From: Lithodes maja
Lineage: Eukaryota > Arthropoda > Malacostraca > Decapoda > Lithodidae
NCBI GenBank assembly: GCA_037953745.1
Contig: JBAKBP010007899.1
Location: forward strand, 1 to 64,000
Length of the DNA stretch: 64,000 nucleotides
Direction of reading: 5' to 3'
Position 1 is the first letter of the stretch; the number at the start of each line of letters is the position of its first letter. Below, piece after piece: positions 36,357 to 48,300 of the stretch. Position numbers and translations under genes: made by a program. The notes beneath the pieces were generated by a model. That model was not told where the DNA came from, did no database searches, and worked only from the letters and a program-made list of their open reading frames with translations.

Positions 36357-39300
36357 TCACTCACTCACTCACTCACTCACTCACTCACTCACTCACTCAC
36401 TCACTCACTCACTCACTCACTCACTCACTATAGAGACCCTATAGTACTGGAGATCGGACAACCTCACACTCACTATAGAGACCCTATAGTACTGGAGATC
36501 GGACAACCTCTGTCCTTAGTTTCTCTACACTCCAATATATCCTAGTCACAACCATTCAGCAATACTAGCACAGGATATATAGTTTAGGCTTTAGATCTAA
36601 ATTACCACATGATTTGAAAAAAAAAAAAAATGCAATGTGTTTGATAATTGCAGCACTTAAATGGCGTCCAAAGTAAAAGATCGCCGCTTTCTCTTACTTC
36701 AGGATCTCTAACACGCATATAACGTAACAAATATGCTATATGCATGTTATTTACACAAATGCAGACAGAATAAGCTTGAAATAATTAGAGTGGAAGGATT
36801 TGTTAGCAGAGAAAAGCACATTTGCATAACTGAAGCAAAATGTTACGAACCAATTACAAATTCAAGTCTTTGAATACAGGGATATGGGATGTGGAAAAAG
36901 GAGTGAATGTGATACATTTCAATTATTAATTGAAAGAGGGAGGTGTGGTGGAGTGGTCTTGCCACTGGCCTGGTAATCCAAAGGTCCCGGGTTCAAATCC
37001 CGATGTATCAATGGGAAGATATTATTGGGATGGAATTTGTGCTGTACCTAGTATCAGTGCATTACCACAAAGCCCACCGAAACGTCAATAAAATACCCTC
37101 CTTGTTCCCTGATTAAATAGCACTGTATGAATATTCCCATATTCAAAATATGCTATAGGGATGCAATGCCTGGTGAGCTATCTGCTCAACAGGTGGCATT
37201 GTGTGTGTGTGTGTAAGAGTGAGAGTCCGAGTGTAGTGGGTGAGACAGTGAAGCACGGGAACAAGGTGGCTTCAGAGATGGGGTCGCTTCGGGCCATGAG
37301 TGAGCACCGTGCCTCATGTGAAGGCAAGATGACGGTGCTCGTTGTACTCTACGTGCTTCACATGTCTCACTCCCTAGACTGGAACAAGACCTCACGGGCT
37401 TCACTGTTCATTGTAAAGCCGAAAAAAACCCTGCCGAGTATTGCAGAAAGTGGCCAACATTGTACCAATATACAAAAATAGGACAGAGAGGAGCCTTTGA
37501 AATACTTTTCTTTAACAAGTTTTGTGATCCAACTCCTGGAGAAACTCATCAGAGAAGGAAGCTCTTTGGATTATGGATTCAGATTTGGGAGATCTTGCAC
37601 TTCAAACTTGCTCAGCTTGTATGACAGGATGATAGACATTATTAGATAATGAGAGAGTGAGTGTACTGTGTTTTCTTGGAATTTAAATAGGATTTTGATA
37701 TATCTATCTGCCAGGTCACAAAAATATATCTAATTTTTTTTTTTTTTTTTCTATATTCCAACTACTCCCTCTCGGGCATAGGCTGATAGCCTTTACACTC
37801 TACCGCTGAACCCGGTGAGGCCCGTGAGGTCTTGTTCCAGTCTAGGGAGTGAGACATGCGAAGCACCTACTCCCGGCTCGAACCCAACTCCATCTCTGAA
37901 GCTGCTTCGCCCCTGCGCTTCACAGTCTCACTCCCCAGGCTCGGACCCTCACTCTCGGAACGCCACCTATTGAGCAATTAACTCACTAGGCATTGCCCCC
38001 TGTAGCATATTTTGAATATGGGAATATTCATACAGTGCTATTTAATCAGGGAACAATGAGGGTATTTTGTTTTGGCATTTCGGTGTGCTGTGGTAATGCA
38101 CTGAAACTAGGTACAGCACAAATTCCTTCCCAATCATATCTTCCCATTGACATATTGGGATTCGAACCCGGGTCCATTGGATTACCAGTCCAGTGGCAAG
38201 ACCACTCTGCCACACCTCCCCTTATGTAGGACTAAGCCTGAAAAATAAGGGTTTCACTCTTTAAAAAAAAATGTTCTCACTCCCTAACAGGGTACCCCTG
38301 CTCTCCGTCCTAACATCGTTAGATTTCGTTGAAAATTCATTTTAGCTGTCAGTAAAAAATACATGTACAGTACACTCTAACCTCCATTTAACGGATTCCG
38401 ATTTAACGGATATCGGCAATAACGGTCAAAAAATGTAGGCCGGACAATGGACCCAGCAACGGACATAGTCCGTTGCTATAAAAAAGTTGGAGCAAAGTCC
38501 GTTGTTCTATCTATTTATCTCTCTAATGCACCCACCTAAATCCCTTATACATTAACATAACTATGTCTTATTTGGACTTTTTGTAATCTTTGAATCATTT
38601 CTAATTTGATGGAATTGAAAAATATAATATCCTTCCAGCACATAGATAAATAATAAATAAGATAGTCAACAAAATATTTCAACTCTCCCCTCCGTGCCAG
38701 CAGAGACGGAAGATTTACGTTTGATAGATTTTTTGTTTTGTTTTTTTCCCTCGATATACACACTCTTTCTATTTACAGTAAACTTCCGTTAATCCGAAGG
38801 GCAGCGGACCGGCCCTCGTTCGGATTAGTGGTTTTTTCGGATTATCGGACGTTACCCCCCCCCCCCCCGACTTTTTTTTGAAGACCCAAACCAAGACACA
38901 AACACATGATAATAATGATAATAATGACTAATCATGACTTTAACTCACCTTATATGAAGAGAAGAGATGTGTAGCATTGAAGATAAGCCCCCAGCACCAG
39001 CCCCAACCCAGCCCCCAACCAGCCACTAGCCCCCTAGCCCTATATTAGTAACTTATAATCACTGCTCTGCACTGTAAGTGTACTTTAATGTAAAATGAAC
39101 TTAAAAAGACATTTTTTTTTTTGTATTTTGCTGATTTTATATTTTTTTTGGGGTCCTTAAATCTACTACACTTCACTGATTATTACTCCACAGCCATATC
39201 CTCCAAGCCTTCAATATCTGAAGGGGGAGCTAGGGCTACCTCAGGAGTGGCTAGGCTGGCTGGGGCTACCACAGGGGCGGCTGGGGCTACCACAGGGGCG

Positions 39301-42300
39301 GCTGGGGCTACCACAGGGGCGGCTGGGGCTACCACAGGACTATTGAAAAATTCGGACTATTGGGAGAATTCGGATTTGGCCTCAAATTGAAAAATTCGGA
39401 CTATTGGGAGATTCGAATTATCGGTCGTCGGATTAACGGAAGTTTACTGTATCTATCTCTCTAATTCATCTATCTAAATCCCTTATACATTAACATAACT
39501 ATGTCTTATTTGGACTTTTTGTAATCTTTGAATAATTTCTAATGTGATGGAATTGAAAAATATAATATCCTTCCAGCACATAGATAAATAATAAATAAGA
39601 TAGTCAAAAAAATAGTTCAACCCTCCCCTCAGTCTAGACGCCGAGCTTCCGAGACGGAAGATTTACGTTTGATAGATTCTTTGTTTTGTTTTTTTCCCTC
39701 GATATACACACTCTTTCTATCTATCTATCTCTCTAATTCATCTATCTAAATCCCTTATACATTAACATAACTATGTCTTATTTGGACTTTTTGTAATCTT
39801 TGAATAATTTCTAATGTGATGGAATTGAAAAATATAATATCCTTCCAGCACATAGATAAATAATAAATGAGATAGTCAACAAAATATTTCAACCCTCCCC
39901 TCCGTCTATGCGCCGAGCTTCCCAGACGGGAGATTTACGTTTGATAGATTTTTGTTTTTTTTTGTTCCCACGGTATACACAAAATGATGGGGAAATATTA
40001 TAACATGTTTTTAATTGACATTTGTGTCGTTTTTGCTGATTATGAGTTGGTGGAAAATAAAATCTTTAATTCTATCATATCGGAAATGATTCACAGATTA
40101 TATAGAGACCAAATAATATACACTTTTAAGTGTGTTCAATAGTTTTGCATTATCAATAGGGTGTAGCACAAGGGATTACCAGGATTTATTTCAGGTACAG
40201 TAAAAAAAAGGATGCATAACAGTTAAATGTCACATCGATCCGGACACCTGTACTCAACACCAAATTTTTCTCAAGGAATTTCCGGATTACATCCGGACTG
40301 GACAGTATTTAGCAGCAACGGACATTTAGCAGGAACGGACAGGTGCTTGCACACATTTGTCCGTTAAATGGAGGGTCGAGTGTATTCCTATCCATATCAA
40401 ATGTATCTCTCCATCCTAACATGGGTGACATGGTAAAGAACACGTTCGTAAAGCGTTCAGTTGGACCGGTACGGTACGAGCTTTGGTTAGTTAGGAAGGC
40501 ATTATGGCTTCAGACAGTGTAGTACATTTATATATTAATATTTTTGTGTCATGCCCCAGCCAGGGTTCGAACCCAGGCCAATAGTGCAGCACTCCAGCAC
40601 CTAAACCACTAGACCACCGAGGAGCTAAAAGTAGTGGCTTCATTTGGAATTACCTGTATATCCCATCCCTGTATCTGTATCCCTACATGTGTATATTTCT
40701 TCATCCTAACAGGGGTGACATGGTAAAGATTTCGATGGACACATTTGTGAAGCGGTTCCAGCCGGACCGGTACGAGCTGTGGCTGGCTGGGAAGGACGTC
40801 GGCCCACACCCCGAGGACCCCAGCCGATCCTCTGCCGCCGCACAACCCTCGCTCAACGACGTACTCTGCAACAAAAAGTGAGTCTTTGTTGTGTGTTGTT
40901 TTTTATTCCTGTCGTGATTTTTCAGAGCCCTATGCCTTTGTTTTGTGTCTGTAGTGCCTTCTTGTTGTTTTCTATTCCTGTTTATATTTTTCAGTCTTGT
41001 ACAGGCTGCATCTCTGTCTTTTGTGTACGGCCTTCATTTTTCTTGTTGAAGTTGGTAATTTTATTTATTCACTCCATGATATCTTCAGCAACGCAAAGTG
41101 AGTTCTTACATTCTCCTTCCTTGGTCTGCCAACAGCCACCCTTCCACTTTCCATGCTTCACCTAATCATCCGTACACATCCTTGGACCTCTCCACATAAT
41201 TTATTATGCAGTAAGCGTATTCTATCCTTTCCTTCCTTGAAGGTCGTGAGCTGAGAATTTTGTTTTGTAATACCAGTAATAGAGTAGAGAAATTGTAATT
41301 TGATTAAAGGGGATTAGTTTATAAAAAGCAAATTAAAGATATGATTTGAACACTAGTCAATTCCTCGGCAAGAACTGACTCTGTTTAGAAATACAGTAAT
41401 AGACTAGAGCTTGGATGTGGATACTCAAAGATACTACAGTATAGGTTATGCTGAAGTGAGAGACATTTGGGGTGCTACGGGTTCGCTGCGAGATGGTTAT
41501 TTATCACATAGAGGACCACGGCGAGTAAGAGACATTAGGGGCGTCTAGTTAGACAACTTGAAGAGAGCCCCTCTATATCGAACTGCAAAAAATGCCGGAT
41601 GAGCCTATCTTCGCAGGGGAGCACTTCGCTCCTTCAAACAGTCTGCTACACCAATTTTCAAACCACAACGAAGGGCGGCACGCTCCTGGTACCACTAGCA
41701 GAATGGCGAACCCAACCTAAGTGAACATTCTGTATGTGAATAACAAACCAAATTATTTATGCCTTGCCCACACCATCATAACTTTCTCATACAGTATAAT
41801 ACTTGAGAAGACTTACTACTGGTATCATAAGTTGTAATGTCCAGTTAGGCCTTGTTTTTGAGTATTAGTGGTGATACACTTTACAATGTCGCCATTTAGG
41901 ATACAATGATTAGAAGGAGATAAGTGGCCGGGCTCAAGATATTATTGTAAAGCTCTTACATTTGTCCTCCTTCCTGTGATCCCCAACGGAGGGCGATATT
42001 GACATGAAGTACACGGCTATCGGAAGTGAGTTTTTATCCTAGTTGTTGTTGTTCCCTAAGCTGCCTGGCCGAACAGCCCCGAGTCCCCAAGGAAGGCCAT
42101 GGCCACGGTCGGGCTTTCCCACAGAGCTCTCAAAGAGTGTAAATTGTGTTGTTGGCGTAAGTGGTTGTGTGAAATGCAGTCTTCTATGATGTGTTTAATG
42201 GTATGGGGTGCTGTGTTACAACCCGGGCAGGTGTCGACGACGGAGTCATCCAGTCCCTTCTGATAGCTCAGAAGAGCCGGATGGTGTCCGCATCTCAGCC

Positions 42301-45300
42301 TGGCCAGGTGGACTCTGTTCTCGCGAGGAAGGGAGGATTCAGAAGGATGGATTTCGGGAGGTCGTGCTTGCAGCTGCGTGTTGTCTATGAGTGAGTGGAT
42401 GGAACGGCGAGTGATATAAGTATGGATGTGCTTCCGGAAGTTGGTTTGGGGTGGGCAGGGAGGGAGAGAAGACAGTATTTGTGTGTGATAGCGTGTGCTG
42501 GGTGTTGTTTTGATATTTCTTGGTGTCTGTGGGTGTGTAGCCATGTAGTGTAGTGGGTGGTGTTGTTCGTGGAGGCTGCTGCTAGGAATTGTGTGCCTCT
42601 CATGTCTAGATGATCTTTGACTTTGAGGACTTTGGTTTCTTGTAGGTGATCTGTGGGTGTCATAGCTGTGCATCCTGTGATGATTTTCAGGGCTTTATTT
42701 TGAATAGTCTGTAAGGTCTTATGTGTTTCAGCTAGGTTAGGAGCCCAGGCCGGGCTTGCGTATTCCATAACTGATCTTATGTATTGTTTGTAGACTGTGG
42801 TGGTGGTTTCTTTGTGTCCAAATTTCGTGTGGGCAAGTGATCTGAGGGCGTTAAGTCTGGGTGCCAGTTTCTTTTTCGTGTTTGTGGTGTGCTGTTTGAA
42901 TGTCATTTGGGTGTCGTATGTTACTCCTAGGATTTTGGGTGTGTGTGTGTGTGTTAGGGGTGTGTTGTTTATGTTAAGTCCCGGGACGTAATCGTGCTCT
43001 CCTGTCCAGCTTGTGAGGAGGGTTGCAGTGGATTTAGCTGGGGCTAAATTGAGTCTGTTTGTCCTAGTTTATATATTTTGTTATATTTATTTTCTAGAAG
43101 TGAGGTGTCTGGTTTTTATTTTACACGTCACTCATTTGTTTATTCTTTAGTTATTTTGATTTGTTTTCTAGAAGTGATGACCAGTTTGTTTTACGCTTCG
43201 TATCATTGTTTATTCCTTAGCTATTTTTACCAATTAACCCTTTGTATATGCTACTCTTTCCTATTTTACCTGTGATATGTATGCCTATTTTTACCAATCA
43301 ACCCTTCCATTTTCTATCCGTACATGTTTAACGCTCGATTGTTTACTGCCCCCCACCCCCCCCCCCCCCCCCTTCAGTACCAGGATGCCTTTTTACCTTA
43401 GATTCTGGCTGAAATTAGACGATTTTATGCAGCTTAAGAAGGACCTATGTTATTCAGAGGGTATATTGGGATAGTTTTTACACCCTTGAGTCCTAGAAGT
43501 TGAGTTAAGGTGAAGAAAATCATCAAAAGGTAACCAGCATATGATGAAAATTACTTCTATGATGCTGAATGGGTTAAATGTCCTTCCCACACCTCTCTCC
43601 TAATCACTTTGCTTATTCAGACCACCACGCTATTACTTCAGTTTCCTCTATAGCCTACTTCTATCTTAACCCCTTCACACCCAATACGTAATTTTCATCA
43701 TATTCTGGTTACCATTAGACTATTTTCTTTAGTTTATAATCTACCTCTGTGGCTCAAATGGATAAATACAGTCTCCATAAACCCTCTGAATAACATAGGT
43801 CCTTCTTAAACTGCATAAAATCATATAATTTTAACCAGCATCAAAGGTAAAAAGACGTCATGGTGCTGAAGGGGTTAATGCTTATCATACAGTACTCTTA
43901 CTTTAATATTTATCTTACTCCTTCCTCATTATTCAACCCACTCCTACTTCCATACTTATCTTACTTCAACTAACTCTTGACTGACTTGTTTATGTTCTGT
44001 CCCCACATTTTCTCAACACATCATTGGTCTCCTAGCCTTATAAGTGGTGTTCGCTCAGAAGGCTAGTATAAAAATTCACATCATCGTTTTAAGTTAAAAG
44101 TAAGATGATGATTAGGTTAGGTTAAGTCTGGTTAATTTACTCTACTTATCCTAACCTAATCATCATCATCTTACTTTTAACTTCAATATTCAGATTTGTC
44201 TCCTCTTTGGTAACTTGAAGTCGTTTGTTTCCTCTACTGATGCCGACAGGTGAGCCGGCCCAAGAATGTTGTTCAACTCTCAAGAACAACTTGCATCTTT
44301 ATCTATTTTATCATTTCTGTAATAAAGAATCTATAATTATGTATGTGTGTGTGTGTGTATCAGGTGAGTTAAAAGTTTTTGAATTTGTAAATGGTTCACT
44401 TCTGCTTTGCACTTTCGATTTGTTTGTTATGGTCTAATTATTATAATGTTATTGTGCATGATTAATATATACCCTTTTAAAACTAGGATTAGAATGTTTG
44501 CACACCTCATGGTTTTAAATGTATATATACAATACCAGTATTGGATTGCATATGCCTGTATTTTGTTTGGATGTCATTGTATTCCCTTCACTTTGCTTTG
44601 TTTACTATTCTTCATAGTCTACTTGAACACCTTATCTCGAATGAATACCCTTGCTTTAATTTCTGCTTGCTCTTAAAATACAAGTTAAGTGATTATCCTT
44701 GCTTTTAATTTGCTTGCTCACTAAAGGCACATATGAAATTTACTTTGCTTTTCATTTCTGCTTGACCTCCGAAAGGCATGCCAAAGGTTCCCCTGCATTG
44801 TTTACACTTGGTGCATGTTGCTTGTCAATTAACACTCCTTCCCTTCCTTCCTATCCTATCCAGGCCACATGATCAGAGAGGAAGAGCAGGGGGATGGGGG
44901 CAGGGAGGGGAAGGCTATGAGGTGGAGGGTAGGCAGGGGGGCAGGGAATACATAGACGGGAACAACATAGGCTACCCCCAAACCATAGACCTGTTCAATC
45001 GTAAGGAAGTTTGGTGGGTGCAGGAGTTAAGGTTGGCAGCAGCAGGGTTAGACTCAGTGGCCACCCAGCACCTGTCCCTCACGCCTGCTCCCTCCTCCCG
45101 TCCCATCACCCCTACGCCAGTCACCCACCCCATCCTGGCTTACCTTCCCTTCACCCAGCAGTCCGAAGAGGTGCTGGAGAGGATTCGGGCGGAGGAGAGT
45201 GGCCCCAAGTCCTCTGTAGTATCCCCAAATGCCCAACCTCTACCGCCCTCCTACTATCCCCTCCCCATCCCCTCATCTGGGACCCGGCCGTCTGTAGGGC

Positions 45301-48300
45301 ACTACTGCAGCCGATGTGATTGTGTGGTAACCATGAAACAATACACGGCACACGTTAGAGCTCACCAGATGAACAAGATCCCTACCCAACACTTTTGCCC
45401 CCTGTGTGAGAAGTACTATTGCTCGGCATATAGTCTAAAAAAACACAATCTGAGATTGCACAATCCCCATAAAATATCTCTGCAACGTGTTAGGAAACTG
45501 GATGATGTAGTAGCTAGGGAGACCTTGGAACCCCCTCAAAGTTTCCCTACTAGTGATTACGGAACATTAAGTCCATCATCCAACATCCCCAGCTCTCCTC
45601 CCCCCACCACCCCTTCCCCTTCTCTGCCCTTCCTCTCACCCCCTAGCATCCAAGCTCTCTGTAGAACTGGCAAATCACCCTCACCATCATCCCTTCATTT
45701 CTTTATCTCTCAATCCTCCTCTCTTTCTGTCTCGACTAACTCTCGCCCCTCGGTAAGCTCCTCCGAACTGGTTGATCCCGACGTGATTTCCCTAGCCGAG
45801 TCGTGTATCCAACCTTCCCTCCATGGTTCCACGATCATAGCTTCGTCTGATCCTGACTTGGGGACCTGTTTATCCATAATTGAGAACACGGAGGAGAACC
45901 AGACACCCTGGCCGTGTGCTTATGACCCCTTTACCCCACCTCGCAGCAAAACAATTGACTTGGTTACCGAGGGAGAGGATGACGCATATCTAATCCTGTC
46001 TCAGAATCAGGAGCCGTTAGATTTGAGAAGCACTGGCGATATGAAAAACCTGGTTATGTCATCCCTAGCTATAAAGGACATAGAAGGTGACATTATCGAG
46101 ATGTGTAATGAAGAACCAGTTGAAGCAGTGTCGATCAATGTGAAGGAATGTTTAGAATTCACCAGACAAAACATTCATGCACAGAAGAATCTAGCAGCTC
46201 CCATAAACCATGATCACAGCACACAAACCATTGAAGCTTGGTCTGAAATTCTAATAGTAGAACAGAAAGAGAAGCAGCTGCAAGAAGACCAAGAAAGGAT
46301 GAATGCTATAGCCCTAAGAAAAATATATATGGATATGTTGTTGAAGATGGAGAGTGAATACCGTGGACCAAGGCCAGATACTTCTGTAACTATATGTGAG
46401 AACCCAGAAAATTTGTCCCCAGTAAGAACATCAACATCTCTGGAAGAACAAAGCTACACCACTCTTACCCCGCTGCCGGTGGATAAGAGGAAATGGTTAG
46501 ACCACTTTGAACACAGCCCACATGAGTGCACCGGACAGCTGTGTTTCATATGCGGCCTTCTGTGGTCCAACATACGTTCTGCGATGAGACAAGAAGGTGA
46601 CACAGACACAGATTCGGTTGACATGGATCTCGACTCCCAATGCTCTTCCACCACAACAGACACGGCCATAGAGGGTAACTCGGCTTTAGAGAGGGACACA
46701 GGTATAGCCGCTACAGATACACCCGACGCTAGTTTTATAAAGCACAACACTAACAAACCTAACCGTGATATTAATGACCAAAACCACACTGAGATCGCCG
46801 TGGAGAGGATCACAGACAAACACGATACAGTCACACCCGACGCTAGGTGTGTAGGGGGCAACACATTCAAACCTAACTCTGATTATAAAGACCAGAACCC
46901 TTGCCAGAGAAATATAAGTAATCCAGCAATATCAGAGCGCATTGATCATGCCAGCGATTTGGATTTGAAGCCACATGTTGTATCAGAAAGATTTGCTGGC
47001 AACCATACTAATAGATATATCTTGAATAACAATAGTAATGCCTCTCTATTTACACATAAGGAGAAGTTAGAGTCTAGGGTTATTGTTGTGCAAGATTCTA
47101 GTAACAGTTCTGTAGCTCTGAATGATTCTTTTAATAATACTCCTGAGAACCAGAAACTGAACGTAGAGGCATTTAATGATGAAACCATAGACTCAAAAAA
47201 AACTTTGCTTCACACTCATCGTCCACCAAATAATCGGACAAGGTGTGAATGTGATGAATCAAGTTCCAATATCAGAAGTAACCATGAATTTTGTGAAACC
47301 CAACCTGTCTTAGATCAGTTAAAGAGTGGAAATGGTAGGAGAAAGATAGTTACCAGATTAGCTTCTACATCTGGTAGTCAGGGAAATTGGTTTGCTTCTA
47401 TGTCTGATAGTCGGAGAAATTGGTCCGCTTTTACTTCTGATTGTCATGGAAATTTGTCGTCCCAAGTTAAGGTGTCCGATATAGCCGACAGGTCTGCTAT
47501 TATGCCCGATGGTAATGTAAAAAGTTCAACCCTTCTATCCCACAGCAAGAAATGTGAGTTACCCAGTAAGAGACCATTCCAGGGTATTAGCTCTCGCCCA
47601 TCTCGCCTCACCAAGAAGAGAAAGAAGATCGCCAGGCCCCCCAAGAGAATTGTCACAGCAAAATCAACATACACTTACGTTGATAAGAGACTCGATGAGC
47701 TATCGGTGCAGAAGCCTTGGATGTCCGAATTACGCAGACCGAAGCAACAAGCATTAGAACTACTCGCGAGGCCACAAACACAATCATCTGGGTCACAAGC
47801 AAGAAGATCTCAAGCACTTGACGTACAGGCATCAAGTTCGTACTCCAATGCACAGCCATCATCGGGGTCACACTTATCAATACCACAAGCAATTGAAGTA
47901 CAGGCATCGGGGTCGCTCTTATCAATATCACAAGCGCATGAAGTTGAAACATCAGGGTCACACCCATCACCACCACAAGCACTTGCAGTCCCTGTACATG
48001 CATCAAGGTGGCATTCATCAGTAACCCAAGTGCATGAAATACGGGATTCACACTCATCAGGAGGACTTCAAATACTTGAAGTACCTGTTCATGCATTAGG
48101 TTCACATTCACCAGGACCCCAAGCACATGCACCTGAGCCTCTCACAGTACCAGAAATGTATATCGATCCAGCAAAGTTCATCCCTCCCCCGTACATTCCG
48201 GTGGTGATGGTGGTGTCTCCGTTTGCTCAGCTGCCAGAGAGCGGAGTCTTTGATATCGGTAACGCCCTGCCGTTCTGGGATCCTAAGATGCGGTTTATTC

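Larger units (their letters stand above)
38373..40383. mobile_element. Tigger/pogo-like DNA element, outer (2.0 kb, non-coding)
   Basis: TA on both sides (38371-38372, 40384-40385). Inverted ends CACTCTAACCTCCATTTAAC and CACTCGACCCTCCATTTAAC differ by two bases. No transposase ORF. The interior is built of three ~270-bp repeats, with a second Tigger-like element inserted between the first and second. Confidence 0.88.

Noticed and set aside
40779..41165. 128-codon ORF overlapping KDM4 exon 7
   Set aside because: It is an alternative frame of exon 7 running through the donor into intron; no homology.
44778..44863. Independent start of the 1191-codon ORF at 44778
   Set aside because: The acceptor at 44863 joins exon 7 in phase; the upstream codons lie in the pyrimidine-rich intron end.
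47653..48132. 159-codon minus ORF in the KDM4 last exon
   Set aside because: It is the antisense reading of the degenerate QA/SG repeats; no independent support.
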